The position numbers and the translations under genes were made by a program. This document shows, piece after piece, positions 18,220 through 27,796 of a stretch of 64,000 nt of DNA. This DNA comes from Streptomyces sp. TSRI0281 (GTDB lineage Bacteria > Actinomycetota > Actinomycetes > Streptomycetales > Streptomycetaceae), in assembly GCF_001905125.1 (NCBI RefSeq), contig NZ_LWLE01000012.1:569918-633917 (forward strand). Direction: 5' to 3'. The notes beneath the pieces were generated by a model. That model was given only the letters and a program-made list of their open reading frames with translations, did no database searches and was not told the origin of the DNA. The stretch's first letter is position 1, and each line of letters begins with the position of its first letter.

Positions 18220-19728
18220 CTAATCCCTGACCTTGAGGAAGCGCATCCGGGTTGCGCCATTGCTGTCGGTGCCGCCGGCCTCGGCGTTGGAGATCTTGCC
18301 GCCGGTGAGGACGAACATCAGGTGCAGGCGGACCGTCCGAGGGCCGGAGGCGACCGTGTACTCGGTCATGATGTGTGTGGTTCCGCCTTGCTGCTCCTGG
18401 CTCGCTGCGTTGATCGCCGCGATCTGGGTGAAGCTCGTCAGGAGGGTGTTCGTGGTCTCGTCCCTGAGCCAGCCGATGATGTAGCCGCTGCCGCCGATGG
18501 CGGAACCGAGCGCGTACCGTACATCGCTGTCGATGTGGTATACCCCGGCTTCCGGGAGCACGATGTCGGACTCGGGGATCGGTACGTCGGTACCGGCCCG
18601 GGCCAGGAGGTTGGCGTGCTGCCGCTCGGAGTTGAGGAACGCGCTCACCGGCGTGAGGCGGGCGCCGATCTTCCACCTTTCGGGGCAGCCGGGCGTGCCG
18701 GTGACGTCGATGTCCACCGACCGTTCGATGCCGCTGTTGCCGCCAGGAGCGATACCCGTCAGGTCGATCCGCGGCACGAGTAGTCCACCGGTCGTGTTCC
18801 GTGCGGCATTGCACGGGGACGGGTCCAGAGCAGGCGTGTCGGGCGCGTACAGACACCCGTCGCTGCCCCGAGTGATGGCGTTGCCCCGGTCGGTGGAGAG
18901 GCACGGAGGGCGTGCGGTGGCGCATCCATCCTGGCAGGAGGCGACCGGGATGACCGGCGGGACCGCGGCGTAGGGAGTCGAGCCGTCGAGGGTGTCGGTC
19001 GTGCAGGTGATCGTGCCGTCGCAGTTACGGCAGGTCGTACGGAGGAACGGCCTGCCGCAGCCCGGGGCGGACGCCTGGACGGTGAGGACGAAGCTGTCGA
19101 CGGTCCACTGCTTGGGGCCGACTCGGCAGGTGTCGTCGTTGCCTGTTTCCAGGTTGAGCTCGACGGCGATCTTTCCCGCGAGGACGTCCGCGAGGGACAC
19201 GGTGGTCGGTGGGATGACGCCGTTGTCGTCACCACCCGCCGGCAGATCGGGTGGGCCCAGGAGATCGGCGCGGATCGGGGTCGTGCCGTTCCACAGGGCG
19301 AAGCGGCCGTAGAGCTGGCAGGCCGCGTTTCTGCCGTCGTTGTGGACATGGACCGAGGCGCTGATCGTGACGCTGGTGGGGTTGCCGCGCAGTGACGCAG
19401 GGTCGATGTGCACGACGCCGGCGAGCCAGGTGTGCTGGCCGTTGTGCGTCCCGTTGTCGGCCGGGAACGTGCCCGTGCCGCTGTTCAGGATGGTCTGGGC
19501 GACGACAGGGTCCAGTGCGGCATGGGTGTTGGCGATGGTGTAGTACGGCGTGGGGTCGGTGCTGCTCGCGGTCGCTGCGACCCGGTACGGCGCGGAGTCG
19601 CGCAGTGGGGTCGTCTCGCAGTGCTCGCACGGCTTGGAACCGGGACAAGCAACGGGGGGACAGGCCGGTTTGGAGGGCTGACAGCCGCCGATGGCGATGG
19701 GGGACTGCCCGCAGCCGCATCCACTCAT
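18220..19728 (-). CDS. Cys-rich protein with beta-rich C-terminal domain, unknown function
   Basis: A 502-residue protein with AAAGGAG eight bases before the ATG. The N-terminus is a Cys-rich tail (MSGCGCGQSP, then several CP and CxxC pairs to residue 40) with no signal peptide or membrane helix. The middle is rich in Thr, Asn and Gly, with further scattered CxxC pairs such as CRNCDG and CTTD. The last 150 residues (YHIDSDVRYALG to RMRFLKVRD) look like a compact beta-sandwich of the trimeric C1q or phage-fibre type. That likeness is by pattern only. No phage genes flank it. It stands alone between IS debris and a 700-base intergenic stretch. Confidence 0.6.
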   Translation of the reverse strand: MSGCGCGQSPIAIGGCQPSKPACPPVACPGSKPCEHCETTPLRDSAPYRVAATASSTDPTPYYTIANTHAALDPVVAQTILNSGTGTFPADNGTHNGQHTWLAGVVHIDPASLRGNPTSVTISASVHVHNDGRNAACQLYGRFALWNGTTPIRADLLGPPDLPAGGDDNGVIPPTTVSLADVLAGKIAVELNLETGNDDTCRVGPKQWTVDSFVLTVQASAPGCGRPFLRTTCRNCDGTITCTTDTLDGSTPYAAVPPVIPVASCQDGCATARPPCLSTDRGNAITRGSDGCLYAPDTPALDPSPCNAARNTTGGLLVPRIDLTGIAPGGNSGIERSVDIDVTGTPGCPERWKIGARLTPVSAFLNSERQHANLLARAGTDVPIPESDIVLPEAGVYHIDSDVRYALGSAIGGSGYIIGWLRDETTNTLLTSFTQIAAINAASQEQQGGTTHIMTEYTVASGPRTVRLHLMFVLTGGKISNAEAGGTDSNGATRMRFLKVRD

Positions 19729-20430
19729 GGGTCAACTCCTTTTGTGGGGTGGAGCGCTGGCAGTGGCGGTGTGCGCCATGCCGCTTTGGCGCCGTTGGTG
19801 CACGAGGGGGTGGTGCGTCGGCTCGTCTGCCGAAACGGATGAAAGTCGAGCTGGGGCAGTCGCGTTGAGGGGATGCCGGCGGACCTGAAGGCGGTCGCGC
19901 GACCGGGGAACGGAAGAAGACCGTTTGGCGTACCGCTCGCCGGGCCTTGGCTGACATGACGTCGATCGTCATCCAGCTACGTGTTCCCGCAGCCGGTCAT
20001 GTCCTTGGGGTGGGAGACAGAAGCGGCCGTGTCGGCCCCTCTTCGCGAATCTGCTGCTGGTACTGGGCAAACCGCGTTGGGCGCTCGGACACAGGGCCTG
20101 AAGCCCAGTCACTTGCCTTCTTCGTTGCCATCCCTAATGTACTATCCCGTGATCTGTCGGGCATTACCCCGTTAGGGTGGCTGCTTTCACCGTCGAGGGG
20201 GGCCGAGCGCCCACATTTCTGCCGGCGTACGAGCCGGGAGTGTATGGGCGACCGGGCGCCGCTACACCCGGACCTCCATACCGATGCCGAGGGGGGCGAC
20301 CGGAGGATTCCAGGTCCAGCAGGTTCCGTGCCTCGCCGTGCTGCGGCAAGCTCCCCGGGCCGGAAGGCATCCGTAGGTGTCGGGAACCAGCACCGGTAGA
20401 GTGACCGGCCGAACCACGGGGAGGGCACTG
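19729..20430. other. Intergenic stretch with divergent promoters
   Basis: About 700 bases between the divergent Cys-rich protein gene and the membrane protein pair. Apart from one small minus-strand frame (19997-20131) I see no gene. Confidence 0.4.
19997..20131 (-). CDS. Possible small protein
   Basis: A 44-residue frame, MATKKASDWASGPVSERP to LSPTPRT. It is preceded by TTAGGG and an A/T-rich stretch, but by no clear ribosome binding site, so it would need a weak or leaderless start. The amino-acid make-up (KK, QYQQQIREEG) is plausible for a short cytoplasmic protein. Not recognised. Confidence 0.3.
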   Translation of the reverse strand: MATKKASDWASGPVSERPTRFAQYQQQIREEGPTRPLLSPTPRT

Positions 20431-22662
20431 ATGCGGACGCTGACAGGGATACGGAGACGGACTGGGGCGTTCAGGGCCCGGGCGGGCGCGGCGCTGGCGG
20501 TCCTCGTGTTGCTCGGCAGCGCCGGAACGACGGTTGCGGCCGGCCCGAGCACCGTGTCGAGCGCCACGGCCACCACCGCTCCGACTGGTCGATTCGCCGA
20601 AGGCGCAACCCAGCCCGAGCGCCTGGCCGAGGAGCTGCGCAGGAATCCGGTCTACGTATCGGCCGACCGTCCCCGTAGGCTGCCGCGCTCGCTCGCCCCG
20701 GACATCGCCGCCCTCGCCGAACGCACCGGCGTGCCCACCTATGTGCTGGCGTTGCCTGCGGGCGACGCCACGCTGCTCGCCCTGGTGCGCGACCGGCTGG
20801 GCGAGGACGGACTGTACGTGCTGATCGGCGACCACAGCAGCATCTCCGCCTCCGCGTTCGGCGTCGACGTCCCGGACGAGGAGGCCTGCCGTATCGCCCT
20901 GTACGGGACCCCGTACGGGGCCGGTCCACTCGCCGCGTTCGAGTCCTTCGTCGACGCGATCGCCTCTGGCCGCGACCGGGCCGCAGCCAAGGCGGACGAG
21001 CTGTACGACCGTTATCACAAGAACGGCAAGCCCGACCTGTACATCAGTTCCACCGACCGGCAGAACCAGAACCTGCTGCTCGGCCTGGCCGTGGTGGTGA
21101 TCCCCGGCCTGGTACTGGCCCTCGGTATCCGGCTCTCCCGGCGCCGCTCGCAGTCGGCTGGGAAGAAGAAGTCCGCCGTCCCGACCAAGCCCCCGGCCGT
21201 CACCCTGGCCAAGGGTTCGGGAGAGGGCTCCGGCAAGGCAGCGGCGAAGCCGAAGGCTCCGGCCCGCACCACCTGGTTCCCTGCCCGCCGACGCGGTGTG
21301 CTGCCCGTGACGACGATGGCGGCGGTGGCTGCCGCGGTCGCCGTGGTGCTGGCCGCTCCCACCGTCTTCCCGCAGACCGTCGACAGGCCCGACCTCAGCG
21401 TCACCCAGGGCGACCTGGATGCCAGGGTGGAGGAGGTCGCTGCAGGGCTCGCCGCCGGACCGGTCTACCAGGACCCGTCCACCGCGGACCTGCTGACCGG
21501 CGCCGACCTGCCCGCGATCCGGCAGCGGATCGCCGATCTCGCGCCCAAGGGCCCGGTGCACGTACTGGTCACGCCGACAGACGGCGATGACGAGAGTGGG
21601 GGCGACAGGAGCATCCTGCTCGCCCGGGTGCATCAGCGCACCGGTCAGAACGGCGTCTATGTGCTGATCGACCCGGTGTCCGGCCGGATCGACCTGGACA
21701 CCTTCGGTACCGACCAGGACGCCGCGCGCCGCTTCAGGGGCCTGCCGTCCACCGTCCTGTATCCGGAGTACCGCAGCGACGGCGACCTTCGGGTGGTGCC
21801 GCGCCTCAACCGGACCCTGGACGCCGTTGCCGCAGCCCGGCCGAGCGAGGGCGACGACCCCGCGAACCGCGATGCCGGACTGCCCCCACTGCGCGACAAC
21901 CGGCTGCCCGGCCTGTTCACCAGCGACTTCGGGCCCGGAATCATGCTCGGCACGATGCTGCTGGGCACGCTGCTGCTGATCGCCTGGCTGGGGATCGTCA
22001 TCACACGGGCCGTGCTGCGCTCTCTCCGCACCCGCGCGGCCGACCCCTCGCCGTCGCCCGCCGGACCTCGGCATGCCACTGCGCTGCCGTCCGTCCGGCA
22101 GTTGCGCGCCTGGGCTGCCACCGATGTCCGCGAGCTCACCGGGAGGCTGGCCGCCGTCGGCCAGGAAGCGCCCGGCCGCGCCCGCGCCTGGGACTGCCTG
22201 GACGCCGCCGAGTTGCTGGCCGGCTCCGGCTCCGGCTCCGGTGACAGGTGTCCCGACGAGGCCGCCGAGGCTGGGCGCCTGGCCGCTGTCCTCGTGCTCG
22301 CCCAGGCCGGACTCGCCGCTCTTCAGGGACACCTCCATCCCACCCTCTGCCGGCTCAACCCGTTGCATGGCGAGGCCACCGGCGGCAGGGTCCCGGGGTG
22401 GCTCGTCGACCTCGGCGTCGGCCCTCGGTCCACGCGGTTGTGCCCCGCGTGTCGGGACGCCCTCCGTAGGAGCGGCGCCAACCGCAGCACCGCAGGCCCG
22501 GCCACCCGCGAACGGGAGGTCACCGAACGGCTGCTGCGCCTGCCCGCGGCGGACAGCCGCACCCGGACCGCCTGGGACGAGGCCGGACAGGTCCTGCCGG
22601 CTGCCCGTGAAGGGCTTGAAACACTCATCCTCAGGGCCAGGGAGTCCGCCAGTGTCCAGTGA
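20431..22662 (+). CDS. Membrane protein with two extracytoplasmic repeat domains, unknown function
   Basis: A 743-residue protein. A signal-anchor (about residues 15-40) is followed by an alpha/beta domain (LAEELRRNPVYVSADRP, then VPTYVLALP and LYVLIGDH). A membrane helix lies near 215-235 (LLLGLAVVVIPGLVLAL), then a Lys-rich cytoplasmic linker, a second helix near 290 and a second copy of the domain (GLAAGPVYQDPS, GPVHVLVTP, GVYVLIDP). A third helix lies near 510, and a cytoplasmic tail contains LCRLNPLHG and LCPACRD. The folded domains resemble TPM-type domains, but I cannot confirm this. GGGGAGG lies 6 bases before the ATG; an upstream in-frame GTG lacks such a site. It overlaps the next gene by 11 bases; the next protein has one copy of the same layout. 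Confidence 0.7.
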   Translation: MRTLTGIRRRTGAFRARAGAALAVLVLLGSAGTTVAAGPSTVSSATATTAPTGRFAEGATQPERLAEELRRNPVYVSADRPRRLPRSLAPDIAALAERTGVPTYVLALPAGDATLLALVRDRLGEDGLYVLIGDHSSISASAFGVDVPDEEACRIALYGTPYGAGPLAAFESFVDAIASGRDRAAAKADELYDRYHKNGKPDLYISSTDRQNQNLLLGLAVVVIPGLVLALGIRLSRRRSQSAGKKKSAVPTKPPAVTLAKGSGEGSGKAAAKPKAPARTTWFPARRRGVLPVTTMAAVAAAVAVVLAAPTVFPQTVDRPDLSVTQGDLDARVEEVAAGLAAGPVYQDPSTADLLTGADLPAIRQRIADLAPKGPVHVLVTPTDGDDESGGDRSILLARVHQRTGQNGVYVLIDPVSGRIDLDTFGTDQDAARRFRGLPSTVLYPEYRSDGDLRVVPRLNRTLDAVAAARPSEGDDPANRDAGLPPLRDNRLPGLFTSDFGPGIMLGTMLLGTLLLIAWLGIVITRAVLRSLRTRAADPSPSPAGPRHATALPSVRQLRAWAATDVRELTGRLAAVGQEAPGRARAWDCLDAAELLAGSGSGSGDRCPDEAAEAGRLAAVLVLAQAGLAALQGHLHPTLCRLNPLHGEATGGRVPGWLVDLGVGPRSTRLCPACRDALRRSGANRSTAGPATREREVTERLLRLPAADSRTRTAWDEAGQVLPAAREGLETLILRARESASVQ

Positions 22663-24013
22663 ACGTCTGACCTGTGACCGCCCGTCCGGTGCTTCCCGCG
22701 GCTTCACCGCCCGGCTGCTCACCGCCCTGTTGATGGCCTGCACGGCGCTGCTCGGCACCGGCGCCGCAGCCTGGGCGGAGACTGCGGAGACTGCGGAGAC
22801 TGCGGAGACTGCGGGGACCGGGCCGACCGCGTCGATGATCGCCGAGGCGCTGGCCGGTAGCCCGGTTTACGTCGACCCCTCCTACGAGGCCGCTGTCAAC
22901 TCTGCCCAGCAGCAGGCCCTGGTCGACCGGATCGCCACGACCGGCCTTCCGATCAAGGTGGTGCTGGTGCCGTTGAAGAAGGGCGATGCGTTCGACGGCA
23001 GCGACCGCGCGCTCGCCTCGGTGATCAAGGAACGGCTGGGGCAGCAACAGCTGATCCTGATCACCACCGACGAGTACGGGAAGTGGCTCAACGGCACCGA
23101 GTGGCCCACTGACGCGCACCAGACCCGCGACGCCGCCGCCGCCGTCGGTTTCCTCAAGGAGCTCAACGACGCCGGACTGGCCGCCCGGGTCGGCAAGGCC
23201 GTGGAACTGATCGACGCCGGCAACGGCACCGAGGTCTACAAGGCTGAGACCGCCAGGATCGACAAGGAGTACTCAGCCCGGCCCAAGGTCGAGGAGGACC
23301 CCTCCGGTTCCTCTTCCGGCGGCGGTTCGGGCACATGGCTCGCGGTCGCCGCAGTACTGATACTCGCCGTCGTCGGTACTGCCTTCCTGGTGCGCCGCCG
23401 CTCGCCCCGGCACACCGCCTTCACCTTCCCTGACGCCGTCTTCGCCGCCGAGCAGGCTGCCGACGAGGCGGGGCTGCGCCGACAGGCCTCCGCCGGGATA
23501 CTCGCTCTCGGCGAGGCCGTGGAGCACGCCGACGGCGCCGCCACTCCGGGCCTGAGCCGGGCCCTGGATGCCTACGATGCGGCCGGCCGGGTGCTGGACG
23601 CTGCACAGGACATGCCCGATCTGGTCGGAGTACTGGCCCTGGTCGCCGAGGGACGCTCCGCCCTGGCCCCGGACCCCGGACTTCCGTTGTGCTTCTTCGA
23701 CCCTCGGCACGGCCGCGCCGTTCGCCGGACCAGCTGGCGCCCGCTCGGCCGCCGGGAGCGGGCCGACGTCGCGGTCTGCGAGGACTGCGGTCAGGCCCTG
23801 CACGCCCGCCGCTCGCCGCAGGTGCTGGCGGTCCGCGACCAGGGCCGCACCATTCCCTACTTCGAGGTGGCCACCGAGCGCAGCCTGTGGGCGGCCACCG
23901 GTTACGGATCCCTGCTGTCCGGCCCCGACGATACGCTTGCCGCCCGAGTCGGCACTGGTGAGTTCAGCCGCGCCCGGCAGCGGTCCGGGGGCCGGGGCGC
24001 GGCCGGGAACTGA
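22652..24013 (+). CDS. Membrane protein, single-repeat paralogue of the upstream gene product
   Basis: A 453-residue protein starting at GTG, with GGGAG nine bases upstream, inside the 3' end of the upstream gene. A signal peptide (about 20-45) is followed by a short Ala-Glu-Thr repeat, then one extracytoplasmic domain (LAGSPVYVDPSYEAAVN, then IKVVLVPLKKG and QLILITTDEYG). A Gly/Ser linker and a membrane helix come near 235 (WLAVAAVLILAVVGTAFLV). The cytoplasmic tail has LCFFDPRHG and VCEDCGQ. The tail motifs (LC-x2-[DN]P-x-HG, then C-x2-C) match those in the upstream protein, so the two are diverged paralogues that may act together in the membrane. A metal site from the Cys/His pairs is possible. 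Function unknown. Confidence 0.7.
   Translation: MSSERLTCDRPSGASRGFTARLLTALLMACTALLGTGAAAWAETAETAETAETAGTGPTASMIAEALAGSPVYVDPSYEAAVNSAQQQALVDRIATTGLPIKVVLVPLKKGDAFDGSDRALASVIKERLGQQQLILITTDEYGKWLNGTEWPTDAHQTRDAAAAVGFLKELNDAGLAARVGKAVELIDAGNGTEVYKAETARIDKEYSARPKVEEDPSGSSSGGGSGTWLAVAAVLILAVVGTAFLVRRRSPRHTAFTFPDAVFAAEQAADEAGLRRQASAGILALGEAVEHADGAATPGLSRALDAYDAAGRVLDAAQDMPDLVGVLALVAEGRSALAPDPGLPLCFFDPRHGRAVRRTSWRPLGRRERADVAVCEDCGQALHARRSPQVLAVRDQGRTIPYFEVATERSLWAATGYGSLLSGPDDTLAARVGTGEFSRARQRSGGRGAAGN
22775..22810 (+). repeat. Four tandem copies of a 9-bp unit
   Basis: GCGGAGACT is repeated four times, then once imperfectly. It encodes Ala-Glu-Thr units just after the signal peptide of the membrane protein, at a position tolerant of length change. 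Confidence 0.9.
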
Positions 24014-24616
24014 GCCCGGCATGCCGCTCTGCTGGCGGTACAGGCGGTACACCCTTCTGACCAGCCAGGATGTCGGTCCGGCCCTTTCGATGGGGGAGTT
24101 GGTCCGCGTATGGTCCAGGTCTTGGTTGGGACTGGGGCTGTGTCGTACCGCGATGGTTCGGTTGGCAGCCGAGGAGAGACGACGAGCGCGATGACGCATG
24201 ATGCGTCGGTGCGCACCGCCCACTTTCGCGCGAGTCGATAGGGGCGCTGGTGGTGGCTGACCCGGCGAAGCCGGGGACTGATCACTGGGCGGGGGACTGT
24301 GATGCGGCGGCCCTGGACGCCGATGATGGTCGCGGCGGCCTGCTCGTGGTTCTTCTCGTCGCGCGCGGTGTTCCAGACGCCGGTGACGGGTTATCACGCG
24401 GAGACTGGTGCCGGGACATCATGATCGCCGGGGACGCGGCGGAGGCCGAGAGGAGTACGTGCGCGGCCATCTCGCGCATGTGCGGACCCTGTGGTCGGTG
24501 CGGAAGCGGGAAGCCGGCCATGTGTCCTCGGCCCTCTGGCGCGGAACCCGCTGACACGGGGCCCGTCCGGCACGACCGGCTGTCTCGACCGGTTCGGGCG
24601 CCTACGGACCGGACAG
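24014..24616. other. Stretch without a supportable gene
   Basis: About 600 bases between the membrane protein pair and the broken ornithine cyclodeaminase gene. A minus-strand frame around 24290-24380 reads WNTARDEKNHEQAAATIIG and looks protein-like. It lacks a start, and I could not place it in a family, so it may be a remnant. Confidence 0.35.
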
Positions 24617-25560
24617 TCAGGACCGTTCCCCCGGCGTTCCCCCCTTCCGCCGGTAGGCCGCGACGGCGACCACCAGGTCCTGCCAGGCCATCCCGCACGT
24701 CTTCACGACCAGCGGGCAGTCGGCCGGGGCAACGGCCCGCGAGGCGATCAGGTCCGTCATGGTCACCAGCGAGTCCGGGAGGAGCGAGCCCCCGTGCACC
24801 GCCATCACGACATCGCCCGCCTCGCGGAGGGCGCTCTCCCGGCTCTCCACGACGACCCGTCGCGCGGCCCATCAGCGCGCCGTCGAGTTCCCGCACGTCC
24901 GGTTCGTGCGAGCCGATCGCCAGCACCACCGCACCGTCGCGCACCAGACGTCCGTCGACCACCGGTTCGCGGGCGGAGGTCGCGGTGACGACGACATCCG
25001 CGCGAGACACCGAAGCTGCCGTTTCCACGCCGTCCGCCGTCGTATGCCGGTCCGCCCAGCCGGGAACGGGTCCCCCGCGCCGGGTGACGACCGTGACGTC
25101 GGCCACCGGGACGTGGGCCCGGACAGTGGCGACGTGCCCCTCTCCCCGGGGGCTCACACCGAAGACCACCAGACGAAGTCCTCCGCGGGCGTCCGCGAGC
25201 GCGCGCAGCCGGTCCAGGCAGGCCGCGACCGAGACGGCCGGGGTCCGCAGGGTCGTCAGCGCCACCCCGTCCAGGATCGCCACCAGGGTCAGGGTCTCGC
25301 TGTCGTGCGGCAGATACGTGGCGTTGATGCGCCGCAGCCCGCGCGCGGCGTTGCCCGGCGCGACGGTCGCGATCTTCACACCGAACCAGTCGCCGGATTC
25401 CGAGGGCATGAGCAGCCCCTGACCACGTGCCAGCGGAATGATCGCACGCGGGCACGCCGCCGTCCGGGTCGAGCCCCCCGACCAGCGCTTCCCGGACTGC
25501 GGCGACCGCGCCGACCGGACCGAGCGCGAGCACGTCCTCCTCGTCGAGCATCGTCGTCAT
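24617..25560 (-). pseudogene. Ornithine cyclodeaminase / mu-crystallin family gene with two frameshifts
   Basis: The family reduces delta-1-pyrroline-2-carboxylate or cyclises ornithine. The gene starts at the ATG at 25560, overlapping the stop of the racemase remnant (ATGA). It reads MTTMLDEEDVLALGP to about residue 45. The frame then shifts near 25435 to IPLARGQGLLMPSESGDWFG and continues through VKIATVAPGN, LDGVALTTLRTPAVS, LRLVVFGVSPRGEGH and VVTATSAREPVV. A second shift near 24870 leads to ALREAGDVVMAVHGG and VVKTCGMAWQDLVVA. All family parts are present across three frames, so the decay is recent. It probably worked with the neighbouring racemase homologue. Confidence 0.82.
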
Positions 25561-26325
25561 CGCAGCACGAACCCCGGCAGGAGGGTGTCGTCGGGGTCGA
25601 CGGTGAAACGGCAGGTCCCGATGGCGTACGCCGTGCCCGTCACGGCCGGTGCGACTGCGGGGAGGCCGTGGGCAGTGGTCAGACGGGCGATCCTGGCGTG
25701 GAAGACCGATCCCACCACCGACTCGTGCAGAAGCTCGTCGCCGGGATGCAGTTCCCTGGCATCGGCCAGCAGCGCGACCCGTGCGGCGGTGCCCGAGCCG
25801 CACAGGGAGCGGTCGACCTCACCGTCCGCGAACACGGTGACATTGCGGTGGTGCAACCGCCGGGTGCCGTCGGGCCGGTGGGCCGGTGGGCCGGCCTCCT
25901 CGGTGAACACCGTCCCGTAGACGCCGGACAGCCGCGGGTCCTCCGGATGTCCGGCCGCGCCGGCCGCGTTCGGCGCGTCGCGGATCTCGCGGCCCGCCGC
26001 GATGAGCGGGGGAATGTCCTCCGGCCGGACCCGCAGCCCCAACCGCTCGGCCGGAAGCACCGCGTACATGGCGCCACCGAAGGCGATGTCGACGGCGACG
26101 GTTCCGTGCGAGGTCGGCACCTCGACGCCGCGCGCGTGGACGTAGCCGGGGACGTTGATGAACGTCACATCCGCGACCCGGCCGCCGACGGTGCGCACGC
26201 TCGCCGTGACGCGACCGGAGGGTACGTCGATCACGACGTCCGTCGTTCCGTCGGCGGACGCCGGGACCAGGCCCGAGGCGACCGCCCATGCTCCGAGGGC
26301 GATCGTGCCGTGGCCGCAGGCCGTG
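25557..26325 (-). pseudogene. Proline racemase / hydroxyproline epimerase family gene, 5' end lost
   Basis: The family uses two Cys residues to racemise or epimerise proline and hydroxyproline, or to dehydrate 3-hydroxyproline. Both Cys motifs remain: TACGHGTIALGAW at the broken 5' end, and DRSLCGSGTAARVA near the 3' end. Other landmarks are VDIAFGGAMYAVLPA and HRNVTVFADGEV. About the first 85 residues, including the start codon, are replaced by IS3 transposase sequence, joined near 26325. The 3' end is intact and overlaps the next gene by ATGA. Together the two genes resemble a hydroxyproline utilisation unit. Confidence 0.82.
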
Positions 26326-26787
26326 GACGGTCGCCAGGTAGCAGAACTTCCCGCCGTCGAGGGGCAGGTAGGTGATGTCGCCGGCGTACTTCGTGTTCGG
26401 GACCGTGGCGGTGAAGTCGCGGCCGATCAGGTCCGGCGCCCGGGCCGCGGCCGGATCGGGGACGGTCGTGCGGTGTCGTCGGCGCAACCGGACTCCCTCG
26501 ATCCCGGACGCCCGCATGATCCTGGCGATCCGCTTGTGGTTGACCGCCTCACCGCTCGTCTCGCGGAGCCCGGCGGTGATTCTCGGGGCTCCGTAGGTGC
26601 TGTCCGATTCCTGGTGCACGGCCCGTATCCGGGCGGCCGGCTTCGCGTCGGCCGCCTGCCGGGCGGCCCGGTCCGCGGCTGTCCGGCGCCAGTAGCAGAA
26701 GCACGAGCGGCTGACGCCGAGGATGCTGCACAGCCGCTTCACGCCGTAACGGCGCTGATGGTCGGCGACGCACTGGAAGCGGTTCAC
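26326..26787 (-). pseudogene. IS3-family transposase orfB, 3' end lost
   Basis: It starts at GTG (26787), overlapping the orfA stop. The reading is NRFQCVADHQRRYGVKRLC, then GVSRSCFCYWRR and STYGAPRITAGLRE. It ends in the first part of the DDE domain, GDITYLPLDGGKFCYLATV. The D of GDITYL is the first catalytic Asp; the second Asp and the Glu are lost at the junction with the racemase gene. Confidence 0.85.
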
Positions 26788-27084
26788 CAGCGCGTCTCCC
26801 CGGCGAAATACTTCGCCGCTTTCCGCAAGATCTCGCGTTCCTCCTCGAGCTCGCGGACCTTCTTCCGCAGAGCCGCGTTCTCCGCCTGCAACGGGGCTGG
26901 CGGTTGGGCCGGGTTCCTGCGTGCGGCGCTCTCGTGGACGACTCGCTCCAGCCGCCCGGACCCAGTTCCGCAGCGTCTCCGGATTGATCCCCGGATCGGC
27001 GGCGACCGACCTGATCGTCGCTTCGGGCCGCGACTCGTACAGCGCGACCGCGTCCGCCTTGAACTGCGGCGGGTAGTTCTTCAT
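26784..27084 (-). pseudogene. IS3-family transposase orfA with frameshift
   Basis: It starts MKNYPPQFKADAVALYES, a helix-turn-helix typical of IS3 orfA. After NWVRAAGAS the frame shifts by one base near 26940. The rest (ARRNPAQPPAPLQAENAA, KKVRELEEEREILRKAAKYF) lies in the next frame and ends AGETRW. The leucine-zipper segment is intact. The IS end should lie in the bases just after 27084. Confidence 0.78.
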
Positions 27085-27395
27085 GACCGCGAGATGTCCG
27101 TCCTCAGATTCTCAGGATCCAGTGTCTCGTGTGTCCGACATCAGGGGGCAAGGCCCAGTTACGCAGGATTCAACTCCGGCCCCGTCTCATCGACGGCTGT
27201 CTTACCGCCACAAGACTGGCCATCAACCCACCGACCCCGCCTTGAAAACCTCAGTAATCACAAACGGAAGGGGTCGACCGTTTAGCGGGTTAGCGTGACC
27301 TGGTGCCGCGGTGCCCGCGGTCAGCTCTCTGCCGCAGAGGTGAGCGGCTGCGAGTTCTCTTGCTGAACGACGTGCCATGTGTACGGAGATTGTCC

Positions 27396-27796
27396 GTGTT
27401 TGCCGTGCAATACCACTGCTGTGGCGGTTCCGAGGTCCTTTGCGTCGAGGAGGTCGAAGAGCCGCACCCGGGGCCCGGTCAGGTCCGCATCGCGGTGCGT
27501 GCCACCGGCGTCACCCCTGCTGACTGGTACCTGCGCTCAGGGAAGCTGCGGGACATCGCCACCGTGGACTTCCCCCATATACCTGGCATGGGGGCCGGCA
27601 CGGAGTGCGGTTCTCCCGCTCCGAAGCCGGAGGGTCGCCGGGCTGGGCAGGACTACCGCTGGCGGCCGACCTCGTCGACCACGGCCGCCTCGCGGTCCCG
27701 CTGCACGCCGTGTTCCCGCTGAAGGAGGCCGCCAGAGCTCATGACGCCAGCACCACAGGCCACGCGCGCGGCAAGATCGTCATCACCGTGCCCTGA
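27396..27796 (+). pseudogene. Quinone oxidoreductase with internal deletion
   Basis: The 5' part (GTG at 27396, GGAG upstream) reads FAVQYHCCGGSEVLCVEE and GVTPADWYLRSGKL, up to IPGMGAGTE. This is the first 70 residues of a medium-chain quinone oxidoreductase. It then joins in another frame to the C-terminal 50 residues (LVDHGRLAVPLHAVFPLKEA, ending HARGKIVITVP). The whole Rossmann domain is missing. Confidence 0.75.

Noticed and set aside
20164-22758. An 864-codon minus-strand open frame
   Set aside because: It lies antisense to the membrane protein pair, has the low-complexity Arg/Gly/Pro composition of GC-rich shadow frames, and has no domain motifs.
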